Shown here in pieces: positions 6,377 to 14,095 of a DNA stretch of 35,127 nucleotides. Numbering within the stretch: the first letter of the stretch is position 1; each line of letters begins with the position of its first letter. The stretch spans positions 1 to 35,127 of the forward strand of contig JAZUBT010000043.1 of NCBI GenBank assembly GCA_045638685.1, read 5' to 3'. The notes below the pieces were generated by a model. The model saw only the letters and a program-made list of their open reading frames with translations, ran no database searches and was not told the origin of the DNA. This DNA is from SIG673 sp045638685 (GTDB taxonomy: Bacteria; Bacillota; Clostridia; Oscillospirales; CAG-272). The position numbers were made by a program, and so were the translations under genes.

Positions 6377-6688
6377 TTACGCCTCGATTTTGGTTATTTC
6401 AACTTTTGTGTAAAGCTGACGGTGGCCCATCTTCTTCTTCTCGTTCTTCTTGGGCTTGTACTTAAGCACGTAAATCTTCTTACCCTTGCCCTGCTTGATT
6501 ACCTTGGCGTCAACGGAAGCTCCGTCGATTAAGGGTGCGCCGACCTTAAAGCCTGCGTCATCGGAGATAGCAAGAACCTTGTCAAATTTAACGGTGGATT
6601 CTGCCTCTGCGTCAATCTTTTCAATGAAAAGAATATCGCCCTCTTGAACTTTGTACTGCTTTCCGCCTGTTTCAATTACTGCAAACAC
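6377..6688 (-). CDS. rplU: Ribosomal protein bL21
   Basis: This 103-residue protein is large-subunit protein L21, which binds 23S rRNA early in assembly. Canonical segments are FAVIETGGKQYKV at the N-terminus and KYKPKKNEKKKMGHRQ near the C-terminus. The start codon is GTG at 6688, with AGAGAGG about 9 bases upstream; no ATG gives the family N-terminus. It is the first gene of the rplU-prp-rpmA operon, preceded by a leader of about 115 bases that may be the L21 autoregulatory RNA. Confidence 0.97.
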   Translation of the reverse strand: MFAVIETGGKQYKVQEGDILFIEKIDAEAESTVKFDKVLAISDDAGFKVGAPLIDGASVDAKVIKQGKGKKIYVLKYKPKKNEKKKMGHRQLYTKVEITKIEA

Positions 6689-6803
6689 GAAAAGTACCTC
6701 TCTTTCTTAGCCTTAATGGCATAAAACTCGCTGATGACGGTAAATTCAAGGAGTTTCGGTTAACGAAGCTGCCGAGAATTGTTTACGACCGGTTCCAAGC
6801 GGC
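6689..6803 (-). ncRNA. Leader RNA of rplU (L21-leader candidate)
   Basis: A leader of about 115 bases lies between the strong promoter (6810-6838) and the GTG of rplU. Many Firmicutes carry a structured L21 leader at this place (Rfam L21_leader) for feedback control. The region has GC-rich segments able to pair (GGCCGCTTGGAACCGG, CTCGGCAGC on the minus strand). The assignment rests on position rather than a verified covariance match. Confidence 0.5.
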
Positions 6804-6809
6804 CTTTCT

Positions 6810-6838
6810 ATTTTATCAAAGATAAAGGCGTTTGTCAA
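6810..6838 (-). promoter_or_regulatory. Sigma-A promoter of the rplU operon
   Basis: On the minus strand, TTGACA (6838-6833), a 17-base spacer and TAAAAT (6815-6810). It is strong, as expected for ribosomal protein genes. Confidence 0.88.
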
Positions 6839-7051
6839 TACCTAAAAACATTTTGTGGCGGAAATATTTGTAAAAATTTTGTTAACATCAAGACGGCTTG
6901 TATGTGGGCGACGTTTCCGACGCCACGTTTATCTACACGGGACTACTTTGGCGGGGCTTCTCGCCCGCGTCCGAAAGACATTTCAAGCGTCGGCCGGGCT
7001 TTCTTAAAACCTTTCTGTTTTTCTAAAAATAGTTCTTTTTTCCAAAAACCC
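6839..7051. other. Divergent intergenic region with GC-rich palindromic island
   Basis: Between the rplU promoter and the amino acid transporter promoter there is no plausible gene. The part at about 6904-6998 is clearly richer in G+C than its surroundings and contains short inverted repeats (GTGG..CGACGCCAC, GCGGGGC..GCCCGC). It may be a degenerate repetitive intergenic element. Confidence 0.45.
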
Positions 7052-7080
7052 TTGACAGAAATGAAAAAAAGGTGTATCAT
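7052..7080 (+). promoter_or_regulatory. Sigma-A promoter of the amino acid ABC operon
   Basis: TTGACA (7052-7057), a 17-base spacer and TATCAT (7075-7080). The transcript would start about 35 bases before the ATG at 7124. Confidence 0.85.
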
Positions 7081-7123
7081 AATATAAACAACAAAAATTT
7101 TATTTTTGAAAGGAAAACACATT

Positions 7124-7924
7124 ATGAAAAAGGTTTTATCACTTGTTTTGGTTGCCGTAATGCTTTTCAGCACGGTAGCTATGATAACCGCTTGTAGCAA
7201 TGAAGATAAGCTGGTTATGGCAACAAACGCGGCTTTCCCGCCCTATGAATATAAGGACGGAAAGAAAATCGTAGGAATTGACGCTGAAATAGCGGAAGCT
7301 ATTGCGGCAAAGCTTGGCAAGAAGCTCGTAATCAAGGACGTTGACTTCGGCGCTATCATTACCGGAGTTGAGACCGGTAAGTATGACTTTGGTATGGCAG
7401 GACTTACCGTTACCGACGTGCGTAAGGAGCAGGTTAACTTTACCGACACCTACGCAACCGGCGTTCAGGTATTTATCGTTAAGATTGATTCCAAATACAC
7501 CAGCATCGACGATTTCTTTAACTACGACGCGGAGGGCAACCCCCTTTCTCTTAAGGACGCGAACGTAAAGATTGGCGTTCAGGAGAGCACCACAGGCGAT
7601 ATTTACTCCTCCGACGAGATTGAAAAATGGGGATTTGAGGACAAGAGAGTAACCCGCTACAAGACCGGCGCTGAGGCTGTTGAGGCTCTTAAGAAGGGCA
7701 CCGTTGACGCAGTTATCATTGATAATGAGCCTGCAAAATCCTTCGTTAAGCAGAATGCAGATGCAATAAAGATTCTTGATACTACATACGCTGAAGAGGA
7801 CTACGCGATAGCTATCAACAAGACCAACACCCAGCTTCTTGCTGACATCAACAAGGCTCTTGCGGAGCTTAAGGCCGACGGAACCATCGAGAGAATCATC
7901 AGAAAGTACATTCCCGCTGAATAA
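7124..7924 (+). CDS. Amino acid ABC transporter substrate-binding lipoprotein
   Basis: A 266-residue periplasmic-type binding protein of the polar amino acid family (SBP_bac_3), tethered as a lipoprotein. The signal peptide MKKVLSLVLVAVML leads to the lipobox ITAC at about residue 24. Family motifs follow: ATNAAFPPYEY at the start of the mature domain, GIDAEIAEAIA, and DFGMAGLTVTDVRKEQVNFTD. The start is ATG 7124, 11 bases after GAAAGGA; an in-frame TTG at 7106 overlaps that ribosome binding site and is rejected. It captures an amino acid for the permease and ATPase encoded next. Which amino acid cannot be told. A stable hairpin (7953-7985) separates it from the permease, consistent with higher expression of the binding protein. 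Confidence 0.93.
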   Translation: MKKVLSLVLVAVMLFSTVAMITACSNEDKLVMATNAAFPPYEYKDGKKIVGIDAEIAEAIAAKLGKKLVIKDVDFGAIITGVETGKYDFGMAGLTVTDVRKEQVNFTDTYATGVQVFIVKIDSKYTSIDDFFNYDAEGNPLSLKDANVKIGVQESTTGDIYSSDEIEKWGFEDKRVTRYKTGAEAVEALKKGTVDAVIIDNEPAKSFVKQNADAIKILDTTYAEEDYAIAINKTNTQLLADINKALAELKADGTIERIIRKYIPAE

Positions 7925-7952
7925 GAAAACACCTTAACTGAACAATAAAAGC

Positions 7953-7985
7953 AGTGGCAGCAGGCCTTTTCGGTCTGCCGCCACT
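7953..7985 (+). other. Intercistronic stem-loop in the amino acid ABC operon
   Basis: The stem AGTGGC-A-GCAGGCC / GGTCTGC-C-GCCACT (14 base pairs with one mismatch) around a TTTTC loop starts about 30 bases after the binding-protein stop. No T-run follows, so it is more likely a 3'-end stabiliser or partial attenuator than a full terminator. Confidence 0.65.
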
Positions 7986-8052
7986 AACTTTGTTAAGAGA
8001 ACTTGCATAAAATTTTGGTTATTCATTTAACTCTATTGAAAGGAAATCCGGT

Positions 8053-8787
8053 TTGAAAGAGAAATTTACCGAACTGAAGGACGAGTTCGTACTGAACTTC
8101 ATAGATGGCGACAGATGGCAGTGGCTTGCCGAGGGACTTGGCAAAACTCTTATAATTACTCTTTTCGCAACTCTTATCGGCGTTGCGATAGGTGTTGTTA
8201 TTGCCGCAGTGCGCTCGACCTATGATAAAAATGAGGAAACTCTTGTTAAAAACGGCGGCGTAAGCTACTACGTTATGAAAATCCTTAACGGTATATGTAA
8301 GCTTTACCTGACGGTTATACGCGGAACCCCTGTTGTCATTCAGTTACTCATCATTTATTTTATTATATTCGCAAAGTCAAACAACGACCTGTTTATAGCT
8401 ATTTTCGCATTCGGAATTAACTCCGGCGCATACGTTGCCGAGATTTTCAGAGGCGGAATAATGTCGATAGACAACGGTCAGTTTGAGGCGGGACGCTCGC
8501 TCGGATTTAACTATACGGAGACGATGATCTATATAGTTATTCCTCAGGTTATAAAGGCTGTGCTTCCGACACTCTGTAACGAGTTTATAGTTCTTTTAAA
8601 GGAAACGTCTATTGCGGGCTACGTCGGAATAATGGATCTCACCAAGGCGGGAGATCTTATAAGGGGAAGAACCTTCTCGGCGTTTATGCCTCTTATCGCA
8701 GTAGCGCTTATATACCTTTCTTTGGTATTGATACTTACAAAACTTGTCGGTATTCTTGAAAGGAGGCTGCGTAAGAGTGAACGGTAA
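8053..8787 (+). CDS. Amino acid ABC transporter permease
   Basis: A 244-residue membrane protein of the HisM/GlnP-like polar amino acid permease family. After an amphipathic N-terminus it has about five helices, with the family N-terminal element GLGKTLIITLFATLIGVAIG, the TVIRGTPVVIQLLIIYF segment and the cytoplasmic EAA-type loop EAGRSLGFNYTETMIYIVIPQ that contacts the ATPase. The best start is TTG at 8053, 8 bases after AAAGGA; no ATG fits. It forms the channel with the binding protein before it and the ATPase after it, whose gene it overlaps by 11 bases. Confidence 0.92.
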   Translation: MKEKFTELKDEFVLNFIDGDRWQWLAEGLGKTLIITLFATLIGVAIGVVIAAVRSTYDKNEETLVKNGGVSYYVMKILNGICKLYLTVIRGTPVVIQLLIIYFIIFAKSNNDLFIAIFAFGINSGAYVAEIFRGGIMSIDNGQFEAGRSLGFNYTETMIYIVIPQVIKAVLPTLCNEFIVLLKETSIAGYVGIMDLTKAGDLIRGRTFSAFMPLIAVALIYLSLVLILTKLVGILERRLRKSER

Positions 8788-9523
8788 TGACGTTATAATA
8801 GAAACCAAAGTTCTTAAGAAATACTATAAGGGCGAAGCCATTAAGGCGCTTGACGGAGTTTCCATGAGCGTAAAAAAGGGAGAGGTTGTTGTTATTATCG
8901 GACCCTCGGGAAGCGGTAAGTCAACGCTCCTTCGCTCACTTAATCTGCTTGAAATTCCGACCGAGGGAGAAATTCTTTTCCACGGAACGGATATAGCCGC
9001 AAAGCACGTTAATATAAACGTACACCGTCAGAAGATGGGTATGGTTTTCCAACACTTTAATCTTTTTCCGCATAAAACGGTGCTTGAAAATATGACGCTT
9101 GCCCCAATAAAGCTTCTTAAAAAGAGCAAGGAGGAAGCGGAAAGCGCGGCTATGGAGCTTCTTGAAAAGGTCGGTCTTGCGGATAGAGCAGACGCCTATC
9201 CAAGCCAGCTTTCGGGCGGACAGAAGCAGCGTATCGCAATCGTGCGCGCGCTTTGTATGGAGCCTGAGGTAATGCTTTTCGACGAGCCTACCTCGGCGCT
9301 TGACCCCGAGCTTGTCGGAGAGGTTCTTGAGGTTATGAAGAAGCTTGCAAGAGACGGAATGACAATGCTCTGCGTAACCCACGAGATGGGATTTGCAAAA
9401 GAGGTTGCTGATAGGGTTATATTTATGGCAGACGGTGTTATAGTTGAGGAGGGAACACCCGACGAAATATTCACCTCGCCGAAAAACCCGAGACTTCAGC
9501 AGTTCCTTCAGAGTATTCTTTAA
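8777..9523 (+). CDS. Amino acid ABC transporter ATP-binding protein
   Basis: A 248-residue complete nucleotide-binding domain of the GlnQ/HisP family: Walker A GPSGSGKST (42-50), Q-loop in VFQHFNLFPHKT, signature LSGGQKQR, Walker B VMLFDEPTSALD, and H-loop VTHEMGFA. The start chosen is GTG 8777, which follows AAAGGAGG by 10 bases and overlaps the permease end by 11 bases; a longer reading from 8744 runs through that ribosome binding site and is rejected. The FQHFNLFPHKTVLEN segment is diagnostic of polar amino acid importers. It is the last gene of the operon, followed by a strong terminator. Confidence 0.95.
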   Translation: MNGNDVIIETKVLKKYYKGEAIKALDGVSMSVKKGEVVVIIGPSGSGKSTLLRSLNLLEIPTEGEILFHGTDIAAKHVNINVHRQKMGMVFQHFNLFPHKTVLENMTLAPIKLLKKSKEEAESAAMELLEKVGLADRADAYPSQLSGGQKQRIAIVRALCMEPEVMLFDEPTSALDPELVGEVLEVMKKLARDGMTMLCVTHEMGFAKEVADRVIFMADGVIVEEGTPDEIFTSPKNPRLQQFLQSIL

Positions 9524-9528
9524 AAAAT

Positions 9529-9562
9529 AAAAAAGCTGAACCAAATTCGGTTCAGCTTTTTT
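9529..9562. terminator. Bidirectional terminator between amino acid ABC and V-ATPase operons
   Basis: A 14-bp perfect stem (AAAAAAGCTGAACC/GGTTCAGCTTTTTT) with a 6-base loop lies between two converging genes, with T-runs on both strands. It ends the ABC operon (plus) and the V-ATPase operon (minus). Confidence 0.92.
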
Positions 9563-9575
9563 GTTTACCGGAAAA

Positions 9576-10247
9576 TCATTCTTCGGGGTAATCCTCCGTT
9601 TTTCTTTTGTCAAGCTGCTCCTTAAGCATCATATCCTTGACCTTCATAAGACGCGTTGTATTACCTCTTTCATTTTCGTCAAGCTTCATGATTATTCGCC
9701 TGATTCCCGCCTCGTACTGCGGTATCATAATGTATTCAAGAGCGTTTACGCGTCTTCTTGTTTTTTCTATCTCGTCGGCAAGCATCTGGACGGTCTTTTC
9801 CTTTTCCGCAAGAAGAAGCATTTTCGGGAGTAGCGCATCTACCTCTAAAACAGCGGAGTCAAGTGCGCCCGAGGTGAACGCAAAGCCGTAGTTCAGCGCA
9901 CCGGCATTATTCGTTTCCTTTTCGTAGGAATAAACGGGAACGCTTATATTCATTACCGAGCGGTATTTTACGAATAACTCACCCTCGCTGACGGGTAACA
10001 TAAGTGATTCCTCAAGAACCTCCGGGGAGGTTATCGCAGACGCCAGCGAAAAAGCTGAGCTTACGCGCTCTATTCCGTCTTCAACCTCTTTGCGAAGCTC
10101 TCCGGTGCCTCTTACTATTTCCAAAAAATGACGCATCATTTCATCTCGCTTATCTTTAAGCAGCTTATGTCCTCGCCTTGCGGTTGTAAGACGGGCGCGG
10201 AGCTTTTTTAGCTCCATTCTCGTCGGATTTACGTGAATCTCTGCCAT
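9576..10247 (-). CDS. atpD: V-type ATPase subunit D
   Basis: A 223-residue subunit D, the central rotor shaft of the V1 sector, which turns inside the A3B3 head. The N-terminus (HVNPTRMELKKLRARLTTARRGHKLLKDKRDEM) and the C-terminal coiled coil (EKTRRRVNALEYIMIPQ, IKMLDENERGN-like segment) are the conserved shaft helices. Length is normal. It is the last gene of the operon, as in Enterococcus hirae ntp-type clusters. The gap to subunit B is unusually long (149 bases) and filled by a 47-base tandem repeat that includes this gene's ribosome binding site (GAAAGGAC). Confidence 0.96.
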   Translation of the reverse strand: MAEIHVNPTRMELKKLRARLTTARRGHKLLKDKRDEMMRHFLEIVRGTGELRKEVEDGIERVSSAFSLASAITSPEVLEESLMLPVSEGELFVKYRSVMNISVPVYSYEKETNNAGALNYGFAFTSGALDSAVLEVDALLPKMLLLAEKEKTVQMLADEIEKTRRRVNALEYIMIPQYEAGIRRIIMKLDENERGNTTRLMKVKDMMLKEQLDKRKTEDYPEE

Positions 10248-10257
10248 TTCGTGGGGC

Positions 10258-10395
10258 GTCCTTTCGGTGTTTTTTGTCTGCCTGACCTTTTAAAATTAAC
10301 GGTCTTGTCTTTTGGCGTTTTTGTCTGCCTGATCTTTTAAAATTAACGGTCTTAGCTTTTGGCGTTTTAATCTGTCCGTCCTTTAAAAAATAACG
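10258..10395. repeat. 47-base tandem repeat between V-ATPase subunits B and D
   Basis: Three units occupy the B-D gap: 10258-10301 (44 bases), 10302-10348 (47) and 10349-10395 (47). A partial fourth starts at 10396 and runs into the 3' end of the B gene. Each unit holds TTTTAAAAttAACGGTC or a close variant and a CTTT(T/C)GG segment. On the minus strand the outer copies read CCGAAAGGAC, which is the ribosome binding site of subunit D; the middle copies have drifted to CCAAAAG. Confidence 0.85.
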
Positions 10396-10396
10396 G

Positions 10397-11767
10397 TCAG
10401 TCCTTTCGGTATTTTGCGAGGATTTTCGGTTTAATTCTCTTAAGCTCACTCTTTGGGAAGATTTTAAGCAGCTTCCAGCCGAGGTCAAGCGTTTCCTCGA
10501 TGCTTCTGTTTTCGTAGAAGCCCTGATTAATATACTCTTTTTCAAAATCATCGGCGAACCTTGCGTAAAGTCTCTCTATCGGAGTAAGAGCCGATTCTCC
10601 GAGAACAATCATAAGCTCCCTTGCCTCTTTTCCTCTTGCGTAGCTCCCGAAAAGCTGGTTCATTATACCGCTGTGATCGTCTCTCGTCTTGTTTTCTCCG
10701 ATACCCTTGTCCTTGAGTCTCGAAAGAGAGGGGAGTACGTCAACGGGCGGCATATATCCTTTTTTGTAAAGCTCTCTTGAAAGAATTATCTGTCCCTCGG
10801 TTATATAACCGGTAAGGTCGGGTATGGGGTGGGTTTTATCGTCCTCGGGCATTGTTAAAATCGGTATCATGGTGATAGAACCGTTACTGTTTACCTTTCT
10901 GCCCGCTCTTTCGTACATAGTAGCAAGATCGGTGTAAAGGTAGCCGGGGTATCCCCGTCTGCCGGGAACCTCTTTTCTTGCCGCCGACACCTCACGCAGC
11001 GCCTCTGCATAGTTTGTTATGTCGGTTATTATAACAAGGACGTGCATATCCTTTTCAAAGGCAAGATACTCCGCCGCGGTAAGCGCCATACGGGGTGTGG
11101 TAATTCGCTCTATTGCCGAGTCTGACGCAAGGTTAATAAAAAGAACCGTTCTGTCTATCGCACCCGTTTTCTTAAAGTCGGATATAAAGAAGTCTGCCTC
11201 CTCAAACGTAATTCCGACAGCCGCAAAAACAACCGCGAACTTGTCGTCCTTACCTCTTACCTTCGCTTGGCGCGCTATCTGTGCCGCAATATTGGCGTGG
11301 GGAAGCCCCGATGCCGAGAAGATAGGGAGCTTCTGTCCTCTTACGAGAGTATTAAGTCCGTCTATCGTGGATATTCCCGTCTGTATAAACTCCGACGGAT
11401 AGTTTCTTGCCGCGGGGTTTATCGGTGTGCCGTTTATGTCCATCATTTTTTCGGGTATAAGCCTCGGGCCGTTGTCAATAGGCTCACCCATGCCGCTGAA
11501 AACGCGGCCGAGCATATCGCTTGAAACACCGAGCTGAACGCCGTGTCCCGCAAAGCGAACCTTACTTGTTGCGAGGTTAAGTCCCGCCGCGCTTTCAAAA
11601 AGCTGTACGAGGACGTTAGAGCCGTTTACCTCTATAACACGGCAACGTCGTATGCTTCCGTCTGTAAGTTCTATTTCACCGAGCTCGTCGTACTTAACGC
11701 CGGGGGCACGGCGAACAAGCATAAGCGGCCCCGCGACTTCTTCTATTGTTTTATATTCTTTAATCAT
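10397..11767 (-). CDS. atpB: V-type ATPase subunit B
   Basis: A 456-residue non-catalytic B subunit of the A3B3 head. It lacks a Walker A P-loop, as expected for B. Conserved stretches include LGRVFSGMGEPID, FIQTGISTIDGLNTLVRGQ, FSASGLPHANIAAQIARQ and VPGRRGYPGYLYTDLATMYE. Length is close to the family norm of about 460. It lies 46 bases after the subunit A gene and is translated from an ATG with AAGG upstream. The last codons sit inside the tandem repeat that fills the gap to subunit D. Confidence 0.97.
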   Translation of the reverse strand: MIKEYKTIEEVAGPLMLVRRAPGVKYDELGEIELTDGSIRRCRVIEVNGSNVLVQLFESAAGLNLATSKVRFAGHGVQLGVSSDMLGRVFSGMGEPIDNGPRLIPEKMMDINGTPINPAARNYPSEFIQTGISTIDGLNTLVRGQKLPIFSASGLPHANIAAQIARQAKVRGKDDKFAVVFAAVGITFEEADFFISDFKKTGAIDRTVLFINLASDSAIERITTPRMALTAAEYLAFEKDMHVLVIITDITNYAEALREVSAARKEVPGRRGYPGYLYTDLATMYERAGRKVNSNGSITMIPILTMPEDDKTHPIPDLTGYITEGQIILSRELYKKGYMPPVDVLPSLSRLKDKGIGENKTRDDHSGIMNQLFGSYARGKEARELMIVLGESALTPIERLYARFADDFEKEYINQGFYENRSIEETLDLGWKLLKIFPKSELKRIKPKILAKYRKD

Positions 11768-11813
11768 ACTGTTTTACCTTATTTATTTCAGAAGTTAAGA
11801 AACTAAATATTTT

Positions 11814-13589
11814 TTATACGGCTTCCTCGGTGAGAGCTGAAAGCTCATCCGAAAGCTCTTTTTCTACTTTGCGGTATTCTTCTTTATACTCCGCGGTAGG
11901 TATTATTTTCGCTCTGCCTATCTTTTCTCTTACGGGAAGACTGCTTATTTTCTCTATATCCGCACCCTTGTTTACCGCCTCGGTTCCCTTACGGTAAAAG
12001 GAGAGTATAAGGTCAAGAAGGCCGTACTGTTTTTCGAGAGGACAGTAGCTGTCATCAGGATCCATAGCGTCCTGCTGTAAGAAGTCCTCGCGTATGGAAC
12101 GCGCCGCTTCCATAATAAGTCTGTCAGAGGGAGAAAGGGCGTCCATACCGACAAGCTTTACTATTTCATCAAGGCCGGTCTCAAGCTGCAGAAGCTTTGC
12201 TGCCTCTGTGCGGTTTTCGCTCCATTTTCCGCTTACCTCTTTTTCGTACCAAGAGGACAGCCTATCCTGATAAAGCGAGTAGGAGCTTAGCCAGTTAATA
12301 GCAGGGAAATGACGTCTGTACGCAAGAGAGGAGTCAAGTCCCCAGAAAACCTTTACTATACGGAGGGTTGCCTGTGTTACAGGCTCGGAAAGGTCTCCGC
12401 CGGGAGGAGAAACGGCTCCTATTGCGGAAAGGGAGCCTATTCTTCCGTCTCCGCCTATACATTTAACGGTTCCCGCTCTTTCGTAGAACTGAGCAAGACG
12501 GGAGGTGAGATATGCGGGGTAGCCCTCCTCACCCGGCATTTCCTCAAGACGTCCCGACATCTCTCGTAGAGCCTCCGCCCAACGGGAGGTGGAGTCAGCG
12601 ATTATCGCAACGGAGAAACCCATATCGCGGAAATATTCCGCAATAGTTATACCGGTGTAAATGGAGGCCTCTCTTGCCGCAACGGGCATATCCGAGGTGT
12701 TAGCGATAAGAACCGTTCTTTCCATAAGGGATTTTCCCGTTTTGGGGTCTTTAAGCTCGGGAAACTCTCTTAAAACGTCGGTCATTTCGTTACCGCGCTC
12801 ACCGCAGCCGACGTAAATTACAATATCGACGTCGGAATATTTCGCTATCTGGTGCTGGACGACGGTTTTACCCGAGCCAAAGGGACCTGGGATACACGCC
12901 GTACCGCCTTTTGCTATCGGGAACAGAGTGTCCATACTTCGCTGTCCCGTTACCATAGGTGTGTTTGGCGGGAGCTTTTCCGTATAGGGACGGGGGATAC
13001 GTACCGGCCATTTCTGCATAAGAGTAAGCTCTTTTATCTCGCCACTCTCGGTGCGTATTTTGGCAACGCAGTCGATTACCTTACAGTCTCCCGATTTTAT
13101 TTCGGTTATTTCTCCCTGCATTTTCGGGGGGACCATAATTTTGTGGGTTATAATATCGGTCTCCTTAACCGAGCCGATGATAGAGCCGCCCGTAACCTTG
13201 TCGCCAACCACCGCCATAGCCTCGAAATGCCAGAGCCTTTCTCTGTCCAGAGCCGGTGCGAGGGAGCCCCTTAAAAGATTTGGGCCGTATATTACTCTGA
13301 GGTTTTCGAGGGGGCGCTGTATCCCATCGTAAATGTTGGTTATAAGACCGGGGCCAAGCTCAACGGAAAGCGGCTCGCCCGTGGAAACGATCTCGTCTCC
13401 GCGTCCTATTCCGGCGGTTTCCTCATATACCTGTACGGAGGCTCTGTCCCCGTGCATCTCTATTATTTCGCCTATCAGCTTTTGATTTCCGACCAGAACA
13501 ACGTCAAACATATTCGCGTTTTTCATTCCCTCGGCTATTACCAGAGGGCCGGAAACCTTAACGCTCTTTCCTATAACTTTGTTTTCCAT
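11814..13589 (-). CDS. atpA: V-type ATPase catalytic subunit A
   Basis: A 591-residue catalytic A subunit. It shows Walker A GPFGSGKT (235-242), the catalytic Glu264 in GCGERGNEM, an arginine-rich SRWAEALREMSGRLEEMPGE segment, and the A-specific bulge domain (about residues 110-200) that separates it from F-type beta subunits. Length matches the bacterial V-type family. Three copies alternate with subunit B to hydrolyse or make ATP. The ATG follows GAAAGGAA. It is followed by B and preceded by F, with a 194-base gap to F that contains short direct repeats. Confidence 0.98.
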   Translation of the reverse strand: MENKVIGKSVKVSGPLVIAEGMKNANMFDVVLVGNQKLIGEIIEMHGDRASVQVYEETAGIGRGDEIVSTGEPLSVELGPGLITNIYDGIQRPLENLRVIYGPNLLRGSLAPALDRERLWHFEAMAVVGDKVTGGSIIGSVKETDIITHKIMVPPKMQGEITEIKSGDCKVIDCVAKIRTESGEIKELTLMQKWPVRIPRPYTEKLPPNTPMVTGQRSMDTLFPIAKGGTACIPGPFGSGKTVVQHQIAKYSDVDIVIYVGCGERGNEMTDVLREFPELKDPKTGKSLMERTVLIANTSDMPVAAREASIYTGITIAEYFRDMGFSVAIIADSTSRWAEALREMSGRLEEMPGEEGYPAYLTSRLAQFYERAGTVKCIGGDGRIGSLSAIGAVSPPGGDLSEPVTQATLRIVKVFWGLDSSLAYRRHFPAINWLSSYSLYQDRLSSWYEKEVSGKWSENRTEAAKLLQLETGLDEIVKLVGMDALSPSDRLIMEAARSIREDFLQQDAMDPDDSYCPLEKQYGLLDLILSFYRKGTEAVNKGADIEKISSLPVREKIGRAKIIPTAEYKEEYRKVEKELSDELSALTEEAV

Positions 13590-13733
13590 TTTGAGAAAAT
13601 TCCTTTCTTACGCCGCACAGCGATTTGTAGGTGCGGTGTTTTCTGTTATCGGCCTTTGGACAAGGCGGTTAAAAACGCATCTGACTGTCAAATAAAACAA
13701 CTGTTTGAAATTTTAAATTACTCGCTCCGTCCT

Positions 13734-13807
13734 ATTTTAAAATTGCATGTCTTGTTTTTTCCAGCTATCCGTACCGACTGTCGCTATTTTAAAATATCCA
13801 TACCGAC
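13734..13807. repeat. Short direct repeats at the F-A junction
   Basis: TATCC(G/A)TACCGAC occurs at 13766-13778 and 13795-13807, and ATTTTAAAAT at 13734-13743 and 13786-13795; a shorter TTTTAAATTA-like copy lies near 13710. The right-hand copies cover the last codons of subunit F, so this looks like decayed tandem duplication of the end of the gene. The TTTTAAAAT core resembles the one in the B-D repeat. Confidence 0.6.
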
Positions 13808-14095
13808 CGCGCGCTCGCAAGCGGTTTTAAGAGCATTCATTCCGTACCCCGTTTTACCGAGCGCCGACGGCACGGTGATTATCGCGGGGAGCGGAGTGTC
13901 CTTGTATTTATCCGTTTCCTCGGAGAGTACTTGCGCGAAGTCCTCGGTTATAAATATAATGGCACAGTTTTCTGCGGAAAGCTTTTTAAGTCCCGACTTC
14001 GCTACCTCGACGTTTTCCGCCGCGAAAATCTCAAAGCCGGTTGCCTTGTAGCATTTTACGCTTTCCTCTCTGCCTATAATTCCTATTTTATACAT
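13784..14095 (-). CDS. atpF: V-type ATPase subunit F
   Basis: A 103-residue subunit F of the central stalk, which binds the D shaft. It has the family's small Rossmann-like fold pattern: MYKIGIIGREESVKCYKATGFE at the N-terminus and AIIFITEDFAQ in the middle. The start used is ATG 14095, which overlaps the subunit C stop by 8 bases and has GGGGAAG upstream; a reading from 14125 would add residues encoded inside the C gene. The gene ends in a short direct-repeat region before subunit A. Confidence 0.93.
   Translation of the reverse strand: MYKIGIIGREESVKCYKATGFEIFAAENVEVAKSGLKKLSAENCAIIFITEDFAQVLSEETDKYKDTPLPAIITVPSALGKTGYGMNALKTACERAVGMDILK

Noticed and set aside
6943..7200. 85-codon minus-strand frame between rplU and the amino acid transporter
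   Set aside because: It runs antisense through the transporter promoter and signal peptide, has no ribosome binding site and has low-complexity content.
10258..10395. Tandem repeat considered as a CRISPR array
   Set aside because: The units are directly adjacent without unique spacers, and no cas genes are present.
10165..10551. Repetitive basic open frame on the minus strand
   Set aside because: It spans the 47-base tandem repeat and parts of subunits B and D in another frame; the peptide repeats simply mirror the DNA repeats.
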